Origin: Albifimbria verrucaria
Lineage: Eukaryota; Ascomycota; Sordariomycetes; Hypocreales; Stachybotryaceae
DNA: 64,000 bases
NCBI GenBank assembly: GCA_020081605.1
Contig: JAHREC010000030.1
Location: forward strand, 1,649,239 to 1,713,238
Direction: 5' to 3'
Positions 12,712-23,062 of the stretch are shown piece after piece; position 1 is the stretch's first letter, and every line of letters starts with the position of its first letter. Both the position numbers and the translations under genes were made by a program. Below the pieces are notes generated by a model. It was given only the letters and a program-made list of their open reading frames with translations. It was not told where the DNA came from and did no database searches.

Positions 12712-13024
12712 AACGGAAAAGCGTAAATTGCATTGGCACCCAGGAGACCATCCCTACTTATACGCTGCAGAAGCCTCCTACGATTAGTGGAACCTGGTTG
12801 TGTTGACAAACCCTTTGTAGATAGTCCTAATATAGTGTATCATGTAGTTCTGTGGTGGGCATGTTTGGAACAATCGATGCAGCCGCCAATGAGGCGCTTT
12901 ACTGATAGTGTTTCTTACTTAGCCAATATACTTAGGTTCAGTAAGGAATGATCTTGTCAGACACATCAAAGTCCCTCGAAGGGCTGCCTTTGTATGCCAA
13001 ATTATAACTGAACAGCCTAAGTTA

Positions 13025-13686
13025 GCCCAGAAAATGGCTCGGTCGTTCGAGCTAGCTCAAATCATAGATAGCTGTTGTGAGCCAGCACAGTTCTGGGCTG
13101 GGACGTTCGAGCTAGCTCAAAATTACAGCTAGTTGTTGTGAGCCAGCACAGTTCTGGGCTGGGACGTTCGAGCTAGCTCAAAATTACAGCTAGCTGTTGT
13201 GAGCCAGCACAGTTCTGGGCTGGGACGTTCGAGCTAGCTCAAAATTACAGCTAGCTGTTGTGAGCCAGCACAGTTCTGGGCTGGGACGTTCGAGCTAGCT
13301 CAAAATTACAGCTAGCTGCTGTGAGCCAGCACAGTTCTGGGCTGGGACGTTCGAGCTAGCTCAAAATTACAGCTAGCTGTTGTGAGCCAGCACAGTTCTG
13401 GGCTGGGACGTTCGAGCTAGCTCAAAATTACAGCTAGCTGTTGTGAGCCAGCACAGTTCTGGGCTGGGACGTTCGAGCTAGCTCAAAATTACAGCTAGCT
13501 GCTGTGAGCCAGCACAGTTCTGGGCTGGGACGTTCGAGCTAGCTCAAATCATAGATAGCTGTTGTGAGCCAGCACAGTTCTGGGCTGGGACGTTCGAGCT
13601 AGCTCAAAATTACAGCTAGCTGTTGTGAGCCAGCACAGTTCTGGGCTGGGACGTTCGAGCTAGCTCAAAATTACAACTAGCTATTG
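13025..13686. repeat. 61-bp tandem satellite, 11 copies
   Basis: The marker CGTTCGAGCTAGCTC recurs at 13044, 13104, then every 61 bp (13165, 13226 and on) to 13652. Units are almost identical. Each carries palindromes GAGCTAGCTC and CAGCTAGCTG around GTGAGCCAGCACAG. Copies 1 and 9 share a variant (CAAATCATAGATAGCT) that is 1 bp shorter, hinting at a higher-order block duplication. The last copy is the target of the LINE insertion. Confidence 0.95.
13672..13686. repeat. Left 15-bp target-site duplication of the LINE
   Basis: TACAACTAGCTATTG, identical to 15232-15246. Located at the end of the last satellite unit, next to the TAAA-type tail of the LINE. Confidence 0.9.
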
Positions 13687-15231
13687 TTATTTATTTATTT
13701 ATTTATTTATTTATTAATTCATAGACTGTCCCAGCCACTTTTACCAGTAGCTATGCAGCGGTACAACTGTAAATACAAGGTCAAGGCCACCCACCTTCAG
13801 CTCTCAGGTCTGATTTCCACCCCACCATGAATGTCCTGCGCCAACAGTCCGTTCAACTATCGAGTATCGTCTTCCTGCCTGCCTCTGGTGGGTGGCCCCT
13901 TCCTGGTTTGTATCTACAGCTATTGAATTCGTTCTGTGTCTCTGACTTGTCCGGCCCTTCCCAGCCTTCCTTTGCTTCCGTTTGACAGTAATCACTCGTC
14001 TACGCTGAGTATGTGAGTACGGTGGACGGGACTGCCCGGAATTGTCCAAGCAGACCCGTCCTGATGATCATTTTGCTGCTTGAACTGCTGTTGTGGAGCT
14101 TCCGAGAATGCGTTTGATGTCCACGCATGGTTGTTTGCCTGCCCACATTTTGTGTCTTTCTTCTGTCCAGTGCCGACACTCCAGCAGGACGTGCCGCACG
14201 GTCTGGGAGCCATAGCCGCAATCGCATTTGTCTGTGTCAGCTTTGTTGATGCTGGCGAGGTACGCTCGCAGTCCGATCTTGCCTGTTCGCATCTGGGTGA
14301 TGGCAGAGCTAATGGACCTGTGGGTTCCAGCATGAAGGGCGAGGGTCGCCTTCCCGGGTTTAACGCCAAGCTTGAACAGTTCTCTGCCATGCTTGGCCTT
14401 CTCCCAGGAATCTTTCCACTCGAACTTCATGGTCCTGCGGATGATCGATTTCGTTGTCGCCATGAGGGTCCTAAGGGTTTCCGGTTCGGCTCCGTCGAGC
14501 CTGGGTTCGGCAGCTTCCTTTGCTGCTTGGTCTGCTGCTTCATTTCCAGGCACTCCCACGTGTGCTGGGATCCATCGGAACTCAATATTCCATCCGAAAC
14601 TGCGGAGCCGGTCGAGGATTCGAACGGCTTCGACCAGTATGTATTGACCTGATGGTGTCTTTGGGTTCCGGAGGGCTTGGATGGCGGCTTGGTTATCAGT
14701 GAAGATCGCGCACTTGCGGATAGTTGCATTAGCTGTTTGTATTTCCATTAGTGTTTCCAATGCGAGAACCAGGCCCCTTAATTCCGCAGCGTACGCAGTC
14801 GATGTAGCAGATGTGCCCATATACTGTGTTCGTTTCGCGTCGCTGCCATCCGGCCGTATCGCTGGGGCGACTGCCGCAGCTCCTACATGGCCGTTGATGC
14901 CGCTCCCATCCGTGTAGATGCGAACCCTATCCGTAGCCGTTGCGTCGTGTTCCTTGATGGCTTCCTCCGCCGATGCGGCGATGAAGACTGAAGGCGGTGT
15001 CCACCAAGGTGGTACGACGTGCGGGACTCGTTTCTCCAGGCGGTTCAGCTGTAGGTCGTACTTGCGCTCTAGCATGCTTGAGAGATGGTCGAGAGGACTT
15101 TGCAGCTCTCTGCGAACTTCGTCGATGGGTTTAGCCATGTCGACGTACGTGGGACTGGTTCTAATCCGCATCGTGGTCTCGAGTGCTGTCTGTTCAAGCT
15201 GCTGGGTTACAGGGAGCAGGTGCGCTTCAAC
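13687..15231 (-). mobile_element. 5'-truncated non-LTR retrotransposon (Tad-like LINE)
   Basis: The element reads on the minus strand. It ends at 13687-13716 in a TAAA-type simple repeat tail, as many fungal LINEs do. It retains only the 3' part of the polyprotein (RNase H). It is bounded by a perfect 15-bp direct repeat, TACAACTAGCTATTG, at 13672-13686 and 15232-15246. The repeat comes from the last 61-bp satellite copy, and sequence after the right copy resembles the continuation of a diverged satellite unit. Tail, truncation and target-site duplication together indicate target-primed reverse transcription. Confidence 0.9.
14068..15171 (-). CDS. RNase H domain of truncated LINE polyprotein
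   Basis: An open frame of 367 residues without the reverse transcriptase that should precede it, so this is the surviving C-terminal part of the polyprotein. The RNase H core is complete: [17 protein letters not shown] gives the first Asp, [12 protein letters not shown] the Glu, [12 protein letters not shown] the second Asp, and [20 protein letters not shown] the final His/Asp region. A C-terminal zinc-knuckle-like segment [17 protein letters not shown] follows, typical of Tad and related LINEs. The domain would degrade RNA in RNA:DNA hybrids during retrotransposition. It is intact at sequence level, implying a recent insertion, but the copy cannot mobilise itself without reverse transcriptase and endonuclease. 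Confidence 0.9.
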   Translation of the reverse strand: MRIRTSPTYVDMAKPIDEVRRELQSPLDHLSSMLERKYDLQLNRLEKRVPHVVPPWWTPPSVFIAASAEEAIKEHDATATDRVRIYTDGSGINGHVGAAAVAPAIRPDGSDAKRTQYMGTSATSTAYAAELRGLVLALETLMEIQTANATIRKCAIFTDNQAAIQALRNPKTPSGQYILVEAVRILDRLRSFGWNIEFRWIPAHVGVPGNEAADQAAKEAAEPRLDGAEPETLRTLMATTKSIIRRTMKFEWKDSWEKAKHGRELFKLGVKPGKATLALHAGTHRSISSAITQMRTGKIGLRAYLASINKADTDKCDCGYGSQTVRHVLLECRHWTEERHKMWAGKQPCVDIKRILGSSTTAVQAAK

Positions 15232-15246
15232 TACAACTAGCTATTG
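15232..15246. repeat. Right 15-bp target-site duplication of the LINE
   Basis: TACAACTAGCTATTG, identical to 13672-13686. It lies 28 bp before the last base of the DUF3723 gene. Confidence 0.9.
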
Positions 15247-15274
15247 GGAGCCGCTCAAGTTGGCACAACGTTTA

Positions 15275-18200
15275 TTAGACTCTTCTTTTAGTACTGCCTG
15301 CTTCAGCCCGTTCGGGCAGTTCACTTCCAGTCATCTGGATATTCCATTGTGGAGCCAAATGAATTACATTCGCCCCATCACACGTAGCACCCTCAAAGCA
15401 TGTTTCAGCAGTCAGTGCTCGATCGTAACTATCAAATATTCCGAAGTTCTTTCGTAGATACTTTTTCACCACTCGTGTCAATGCCGAGGGGTCAGAAGGG
15501 TTCACCATTAATGTATGCTTCAGATGCCACTCCCCATTCTCGAAAACCTTGAATTTTATGCCAATCGGTTCTTTAGACTATAGGAGGAGCTTAGTTTCAA
15601 TAGTACTATATCACTGAGACTCACCTGGAACGTACCTGCTGTAGTTGTGCTTTTATTCCTTCCTCTGTCGCGGCGTTTTGCTCGATGTCTGGGCGCGAGG
15701 GCGCTGCATGTTCTTCATTGCCTTCTTGCCCATCTCCACCCTCAACGGGGTCGAGACCAGTCCGTATCAAGTGCTCCAGTCGTATTGACCCCTTCTCTCT
15801 TTCTGTGCTGGTATCACCTCGTCAAGCTGTTCACCAATTGATGCAGAGTCTTCTCTTTCTTGACCACGTTTTTCGTGTGGGTTTTGCTTTTCCAACAAAT
15901 CGAGCCGCTTTAGAGCAACGTTCTGCTGCGTCTGCGTTACAGCAAGCTGGTCTATCGGTGATTCAGTTTGCGTCCCTCCGCAGCAGCTCTATCAATCTTT
16001 GCCTGGAGTCGCTCCAAGCATACCTCAAGCTGGTCAAGCTGTCCTCGAAGCTCTAATTCCCTAGCAACAAGATTGTTTACAGTTGCATCGTGTTTTCTCT
16101 TTCAACTTTTGTCGTCTGTTCCGCTTCATTGACATTTTTCGACAGCTCTGCCACCACCTTTAGTAGTCTTTGCTCCTCCATCTCAAGCTGCTCTACTGAT
16201 ATCTTCTTCTCACGCTGAGTGTTTGCAAGCTGGTTCAGTGAGTTTTTCTGTTCAACTGCTTGTGATATTAGTTGATTCAGTAGATTTTGTTGCTCAGTTG
16301 TGTGTAACTTTAGCTGATCCAGCATGTTTTGTTGCTGATCTGTTTCCGAACTTAGCTGATTCAGCATGGTTTGTTGCTCATCTGTTTGTAACTTTAGCTG
16401 ATCCAGCATGTTGTGTCGCTCGGCTATTTCCAAACTCAGCTGATCTGTTCTTCCCCAGTTTTCCGGGTCCTCTGGGAACTGGTTGATACTAGAAAGCCGG
16501 CCTTCTTCATCACAAATGGTTTCCTGTCGCTGGGCGGCGTTTAGAAGATCAAGTCTAATCTCATCACTGAGGTTGTATTGCGTTTGCTCCAGTGCCCAAA
16601 AGACAGTCCGTCGCTTCTCTTCATCTGCTTTCAGGCTTTCTAACCTGATCACCTGGTTTGCCTCTACCAAATTCATGGCGTCCAGCTTCTCTTGCAGCTG
16701 TCGTTTATCTCTCTCAGTATCTGCGAGTTTCTTTTCTTGTTCCAATGTAACAATCCGGAGGCGCTCCAGGTTTTCTAGTTGTTCTATTTCGTTTCGTACG
16801 AGCCGCTCTAATTTAGCTTCTTGTTCCTCCACCAGTTGATTGAGGCTCTCTAAGCGCTGTTGTTGGAAATTATCCTGTGGAATCTTTAGATTCGGTGCCA
16901 CAGGATCTTCTAAGGACGTCTCATGGTTCGGAGTCAGGTTGGAATGATGTATAGTCGTATCATCCTGAAGCTGATTACCGTCCATGGATGTGATTGTTTC
17001 GTGCATGACATTGCTTGTAGGAATATCCGCGACATTAACGCTGAGTTGCTTCCCAAAAAGGCAAAGTATGTCGATCTCTGGATAAAAATGATGTGACGGC
17101 TGATCCGCATACCACGTCTTCATGCATTGTGTCTAGGAATAGATATGGTTTATCTCGCAAGTGATCTGAAAGCTTGGGTCTCCCGCTTCGCAAGGGTGTT
17201 CCCGCATCCTCTAGGCTATCGTCGTCTGTGATTTCAGAATCGCATATAGGATGTGCGGAGTGTATCAATTTCATGATATCTGTGACAGAGCCTTCTAGGT
17301 CATGAAAGCGGAAACGGTCGGGCTCTCGGGCCGTCAAGAGCAGACGGCGGGCAATTTCACGGTCAGGATCTCTTTCCAGTAGAGTCTTGATCTGCTCGGA
17401 CCTAAACCCAAGCTTGTGAGCAAGCAAAGCAAACTCGAATAACACCCTTTCGTTAACTTGTCCAGTGCTGGGGCCTGCAAGTTTTCTCCGAGGCACAGCC
17501 GGCATATCCGGATACTCGCGTAGTGCATACAGCCACAGGACTCTATATGCTACGTTGAAACGACCTGTTCCACTCACTGGGATAGATCTAAGTAAGGAAC
17601 CAGATGTCTGAACCAGGCACGCATCCTGCTCGTTATCTGCATCTGAAAACGACAACTCCAGACCAGACCGAATAGTTTCCTTGCTCGTTAGACGCAGGAG
17701 CGATTTGACGCTATCAGCCACCAGTTTCAGGTGCTTAAGGTCTTCAAAGAACCCAGAGAGAGACGGGATAAGACAGTCCGCCGTGGCATAACAAATCTTG
17801 GTCCAAATGGCTTGCCGCTGCTGGCTGTTGAAAGCACCAAGAACCTCTCCAGCACAAACACGACCGTAAAGAGTTCGGGCCTCGGTCTCGCAGGCGCCCG
17901 GAGCATGCAATTCAAGAGCTTTCAGAGACACATGGTCCAGACTCCCATGTCTCTCTCATTTCCATCGAAAACAAAATACCAAAAATCTCGGATGTGTTCA
18001 AGGTATGATAGCAATTCCTGTACGTCAGCGACGACGGTCTCCCTTGACTCGGGTCATATTTACCTCATCACATTTCATCGACGTCATCTTATTCACCGCA
18101 CTGAGCCTTAAGCCAGAGTAGAGACATGGGAGATGGCGGAATGCGTCAAATGCGGGAGCAAACTTCCGGTGTCCGAGTAATTGCTCCAGGCGATCCTTGG

Positions 18201-18843
18201 GATTTGTAGAACCTCTTGTCGATATGGCAGCTAGCCTTGCCCACCACCGGCTCTCAAAGTATGAGTTTTTTGCTCCAAATACGCCCTGATACTGTCGTAT
18301 TTTGTAATAAAATTCTCCATCGGTTGGCTTTTTTTCATTTGCATATTCTTCTATTAGGTCTTGTTTCGCTTCGGTGCTGATGCCTGAATTGTGTGAGCTT
18401 GGGTACACAAGCTTACGAAAAGTGACCAACCTGCGAGGAACAAGTCAACAACCCAATAAGTTTCAGTAGACTGAAAAACATCCGCCGCGGCTTTCACTCG
18501 ATGCTGTCCGCGAAGACACTCCAAGCGCAACCCGGAGGGAACTCTAGTTTTGGGTAGTCTGGGCCAGAGGAGAGTAAAATGTCCCGGAGAATCCCGAGAC
18601 GCTCAGAGCTTCACTCAACGTAGCTTCATCAATTACAGCGGGGATGTGATTCTGAAAGTCATCCGGCTTGCAGCCACGTTCTTCACGAAACAGACTCTTT
18701 AGACGCTCGATGTTTTTGACATCTAATCCTCTCGAGTTGGGGAAGTTTAACACACTCAGTTTAACACGAGCCACTCCGATATGTTTAGAAGACTTTTCAG
18801 CTTGTATTCGCCTTGAGGCAACCTTAAATCCATTATTGGACAT
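15275..18843 (-). CDS. DUF3723-family protein
   Basis: About 1,140 residues from ATG 18843. Introns: 18430-18384, 18063-18018 and 15635-15578. Family hallmarks in order: GVARVKLSVLNFP, NHIPAVIDEATLSEAL, LRLECLRGQHRVKAAADVF, LIEEYANEKKPTDGEFYYKI, SRWWARL, ALELHAPGACETEARTLYGR, YRVLWLYALREYPDMP, RSEQIKTLLERDPDREIARR, a long coiled coil (about 300 residues, many LDQLKLQT-type heptads), and a C-terminal module with MVNPSDPSALTRVVKKYLRK. DUF3723 is a large fungal family of unknown function. Frames shift near 18550, at 17944-17946, 17084-17088, 15974-15976 and 15789-15792; adding bases to those homopolymers restores one frame, so the gene is probably intact. The stop codon lies 28 bp from the LINE target-site duplication. 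The neighbour at 19.2 kb is divergently transcribed. Confidence 0.85.
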
Positions 18844-19248
18844 GGTTTCGTCTTGCCTATGTGTAAAAGGGCGTTGCTAAGCTCCGAGGTCTGAAAGAGG
18901 ACACATGGAATTCAATAGATGGTTGCGCGGTCGAGGCTGCTCCTACACTCGCGACGGGGCCTACAGTACCGTATCAGCCTGATTCATTATATTGTTTTAT
19001 AAAAGATGTGATCCGCTTGCTGTTGTATGTTCCTCTCTTTCTATATGAAACAATTAACGCTTTTGGTAATTTGCAATGACCATTAATCACAACACGACCA
19101 ACAGACCAAACACACAATTTGATTTCGCCAGTTTGGGGCAACGCACGGCAGATGGGAAGGCAATCTCTAAGGAACTCCCGGTACCTTCTTCGGTGCCTAA
19201 ACTGTCACAGAATCATGGCCTTACTATCGCCAGCTCTCCTCCAACCGA
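18844..19248. promoter_or_regulatory. Divergent intergenic region between DUF3723 and pseudokinase genes
   Basis: About 400 bp separate the two divergent start codons, so both promoters should lie here. An AT-rich stretch (around 18985-19010) contains TATTGTTTTATAAAAG, a possible TATA-like element. No operator is recognised; the assignment rests on geometry. Confidence 0.4.
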
Positions 19249-20156
19249 ATGACCCAAAATGCCAGGATGGAAAAGCCGGTGGCCGGTTCAGCCACTTCTG
19301 AATCACCATGGGAATACTACGATAGCCTTTTCAAGCTTCGGTTTGGAGATAGTGACTACTTTACTGTGGCTGAAGCGTCTAAGATTAATCCAAATGAGAG
19401 CCCTGTCGTCCTCGTCAAAACATTCGGCGCTTCCAAGAAAGACGACCTCATGTCACACATCCAAGAAATCCAGCACGAACGTTTCGTCAAGGTTAAAGAG
19501 TTCTTCCAAGAGAAAGGCATATGCTTCGCCTTTTTCGAGTTTATGCCAATATCTGCAGCGGAGATAACGGGCCACCCTCTAATGACCGAAATCAGGCTTG
19601 CATCAATTTTAGGACAAGTATGCGCACAGCCATTTTTGGCATTCACAGCTGATTGGTAGCAGGTTATTGATGGTCTTATCTATCTCGAGCAAAAGTCCCT
19701 CCAACACGGACAATTGACATGCTCCAATATTCTTGTTGACTACACGGGAGGCATCAAGCTTTGTGAGCCACTCTGATCCGCAATCTGCAGCCGATAGTAG
19801 CTGATTTATGAAACAGGGGGCCAGGAGCATATCCAAGCTGACTCTAATAAGAATAAAGATCTTAGGTGTCTGGGCATCATAGCAATGAAGTTGATCCAGG
19901 GCTATGCAAAGGAAGATGGGAATATAGGCCTCGATAATCCGGAGAAATGGCCCCGGGAATGGACTTCCTATCTGCAACGGCAGGAACATCAAGAGTTAAT
20001 ATTTTGGCAAAGGTGAGTACAGAAATGTTACCAAATGAACAATGCTAATTACAAAAGAACTCATTGTTGCAGCTACCTTGGCATAAGAAGCGTCTAGCCG
20101 GAATGTTGTCATTGGCAAATATTTGGACACGCCGTTGGTACAAGTTTCCCGCGTGA
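19249..20156 (+). CDS. Kinase-fold (pseudokinase-like) protein
   Basis: About 254 residues in four exons: 19249-19617, 19663-19762, 19817-20012 and 20058-20156. Introns are 45-54 bp. Kinase-fold landmarks: a strand with VVLVKTFGA (putative ATP-site Lys), FAFFEFMPISAAEITGHPL as hinge, RLASILGQVIDGLIYLEQ as the helix before the catalytic loop, then HGQLTCSNILVDYTGGIKL. The catalytic loop lacks the HRD aspartate (HGQ) and no DFG is visible, so it is probably catalytically inactive. The C-lobe continues with DLRCLGIIAMKLIQGYAKED and ends with LLQLPWHKKRLAGMLSLANI. The last junction needs one extra A near 20058. The start may lie further upstream. Fungal families of such pseudokinases are known; their role is unknown. 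Confidence 0.7.
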
Positions 20157-20288
20157 GATCTCAAGCAGGTTAGGACCAGGGTAAATAACATGAACAGGTT
20201 TGAAATAATATAAAACAAAAGAGAAATACAATTCATGGTCTTCAGTCAACCCTCCTGTTTTCAACTATTCTACTTCCATGATCTGTGT

Positions 20289-22034
20289 TCAGCAGTCTTC
20301 AGGTTGGTATTCAGCATATATCAAATCGAGATTTTTATATGAGTTTTCTTTTATTTGAGTGACTAAATCATCTCGAAGGCGTCCTGTAGCGGACACTACC
20401 ACTTTCAATTAGTTTTGGATAACCCTAAACCCGGTATAACTTACCAAAAATAATAGTCTTACTCATTGCGTGCCGTTCCGCCATCTCTATGGCGAGAACA
20501 TCTTTTAATGGTATTCTCCTGGATAAGCCGTTGCTCTGTTGCCGAAAGAAACCTTATCAATGTCATTGGACTCTAAATAGATCGAGATGCGGAGTATCTA
20601 TTTGAATCTTCATTAGGTCAATTGCCGAAAAAGGGGTCGTGATCAACGCACATAATCTCCGTCAAAGCTGTCTTCGGCTAGCGCTTCATTTAGCAGCTGT
20701 TGAGCCGCAATTCCAATGCCTGATCCCTGTTAGCAGTTGCAAACAGATGACAGGAATGGTTTTCAACTAATATCCTCTATTTGCCAAATGAGGTGAAGCC
20801 GGCGGAGGGGATTTTGCGCATATGATGGTCGTAAATCAATTTTTAAGATATGGAAGGTGAGCTGCTATGCCAAACCCGGTCGCGATCATGATGATAGTTT
20901 CATGTTTGTCAGTGGAAAATGATTGCCCATGCGGCCCAGTGAACATCACGATGCTGGTGGTCGGGCCATATTCTGAGAGACTATAGAGGTCATTGGTGAA
21001 ACCTTTTCGACGCTTAATGAAGAGGTCTAAATGATCCTGAGGCTTATGGGACCATGAAACGACAGTAAATGGATGGGTTTGCACGATGGACCAGAAGCTA
21101 GCTGATGGGATCCAAATATTGACATACTGCCCTGGATCAATTTTCAATGGTCGGCGTAGGTGCAGGCGGACCTTAATCGTATTAAGATCGTACGAAATGC
21201 GCGCTCTGGAGAGCCCTAGATTGTTACGATAGCAAATAAGACTAAGCTGAAGAACAACGGCAGCGAGGAATACTCCCGATGTTATATATATATAGAGCCG
21301 AGGGAAAAGACCTGTGGAAGGCACATGTCGCCAAGTGGCATATGCAAAGATAAATGAGAGTGACTGGTGAATTCGCAAGGCGACCTCGTAGGAGAACCGT
21401 CTTAATACGAGTGGAATCAATTGGGCGCAAAACGACAAGATGGCCTAAATTTCGTCAGCACGAGCGTAGCAAATCTCATGTATAGATTTGCTTACAATAA
21501 GAGCCCACAGGTTATGAGACATTTCCAAGGCGAATTTCCTATTCGTCGCTGTAGTAGCTACGGCATGGAACACAGCCAAAAGAATGGACATTACTCCAGT
21601 GCAAACGTGCAAACGCCGATAAGTCCGGATAGAAAGCCCAAAAACATCAGCAAGGAAGCTTAAATGCGGTCCAGAAAATAATAGGGCTACGTTTAATATT
21701 GAGAGCATTCCAGCTCGAAGGCCGGCTTCGAAGACTCCAGCAGATCGAATAAAAAGACAAGAGATGTTTGCGCCCATGTAAAGCATCAATAGGGCAACAT
21801 CCATGCGGCTCCACCGCTCGATGTATTTCCTCGGGATATCACTGTCGGATAGGCGACGTGCTTCGATACATACCCAGACATACTCCCAATCATGAGCTCA
21901 ATCAGCCCAGGATGCTGGACCTCTGGGGAATTAATGTACGCTGTCTTTGTGAAATGACGGATGAGCTTAAGTAGAATCATCAGAGCAAGGCTGGAGCCGA
22001 GTCCAATTGCATATGCTAGTGTGATATCCATCAT
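20289..22034 (-). CDS. Ferric reductase-like transmembrane oxidoreductase (FRE family)
   Basis: About 515 residues. Several transmembrane helices come first. Two His pairs typical of bis-heme ligation are present: LHVCTGVMSILLAVFH and RIHQSLSFIFAYATWRH. Then come the FAD-binding HPFTVVSW, a GPHGQS loop, and the NADPH-site MIATGFGIAAHLPYL. The end reads VSATGRLRDDLVTQIKEN, with EYQPEDC before the stop. The enzyme would pass electrons from NADPH across the plasma membrane to extracellular Fe(III) or Cu(II). Clear introns: 21495-21445 and 20444-20402; a third probably lies near 20.66 kb. Frames shift around 21870, at 20840-20844 (T-run), at 20807-20810 (G-run) and near 20480; each is cured by one added base, so the gene is probably whole. 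No permease or siderophore gene lies nearby. Confidence 0.85.
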
Positions 22035-23062
22035 ATACGTGGTTCAAAGAAGAAAAGACTGGGAAATGGAAACAAGGAGATCCAGGGGTTGATCTAAGTT
22101 ATATACAGAGAATAAGCTCTGGGCACACTTCGAGGTTATGTTGGCACTACCAAGCCTCTCCTCGGTTGGGTTAGCTTACTTATGAATCCTAGGTATCTAC
22201 GGTACCTATAGATGAAGCTTATCCTACAATTGTAAGTGGCTGTGGAAATGAGTTGATGATAATATGAGATTTGTACAATAATCGTCATAAGATGCTATCT
22301 TGGGACCCTCTAGACGTCCCTCCAAAAGAAATAGTGTTGGCGAGGAGATCGTTCTTTTAGGTACGGAAATATTATAAATCTGAACGATTTCCCACTCAAC
22401 ATGCCAAGACAGGCCATGAAGGAATTTTCGTGCTCTAGTATTCATAAACTTCCACTATTGATGCTGTTGGATGTCTGTCCATAGGCTGTTCGATTGGTCG
22501 ATGGTTCAAGAAACTCGAAGAGGCATACAGAGTAGACTCATTTCACAATATCTATAAGAAAACGCTGCGGGAACCTTATTTAGCAGTTATAGCATGTCCG
22601 CATGTTAGGAACCGGTACCGGTACCGGTACGGTACCATCCAACAGGTTAAATATTATGGAAAGGCCTTTCAATATCCCAAGTGATCCAGTCCATTCTGTA
22701 CAGTACAATGCCGGTTGCCGCATGAAGTTTAGCTCATTCTCATCATCTACTGGCCTTGTATGCATGTATATGAGTTCACACCTGACAAATGGCTGAAGAC
22801 CCACTTGCAGATGGAGTAAGCCCCTTATGGACATCATGACTTGAGTATATCCGTCCATATTGCAGTCATAATCGGAAAGAACTTGCTGTTTTATGCAACA
22901 ATGATGGAATTGAGGAAGATCCACAGAGAATGATTACACCGTCCATATCTACAATGCACATCCCCGAGCACCTGATTTACACCCATCTTCTTCTTTTAGT
23001 AACTGTGGGCGGCAGGACTAATTTTCTTCAGTGTTCCGCATAGACCATCCAAGCATCGGCCC
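22035..23062. other. Intergenic region with GGTACC simple repeat
   Basis: No coding signal. It contains a short ACCGGTACCGGTACC run at about 22611-22637 and a TCTGTACAGTACAATG word near 22694. It separates the ferric reductase promoter from the orphan gene at 23.06 kb. Confidence 0.5.

Noticed and set aside
13025..13686. CRISPR-like regular array
   Set aside because: Units are contiguous 61-bp repeats without unique spacers, and the genome is eukaryotic; it is a satellite.
14080..14652. Plus-strand 190-codon frame
   Set aside because: Antisense shadow of the RNase H frame.
15647..16839. Plus-strand Ser/Leu-rich frames
   Set aside because: Antisense to the DUF3723 coiled coil.
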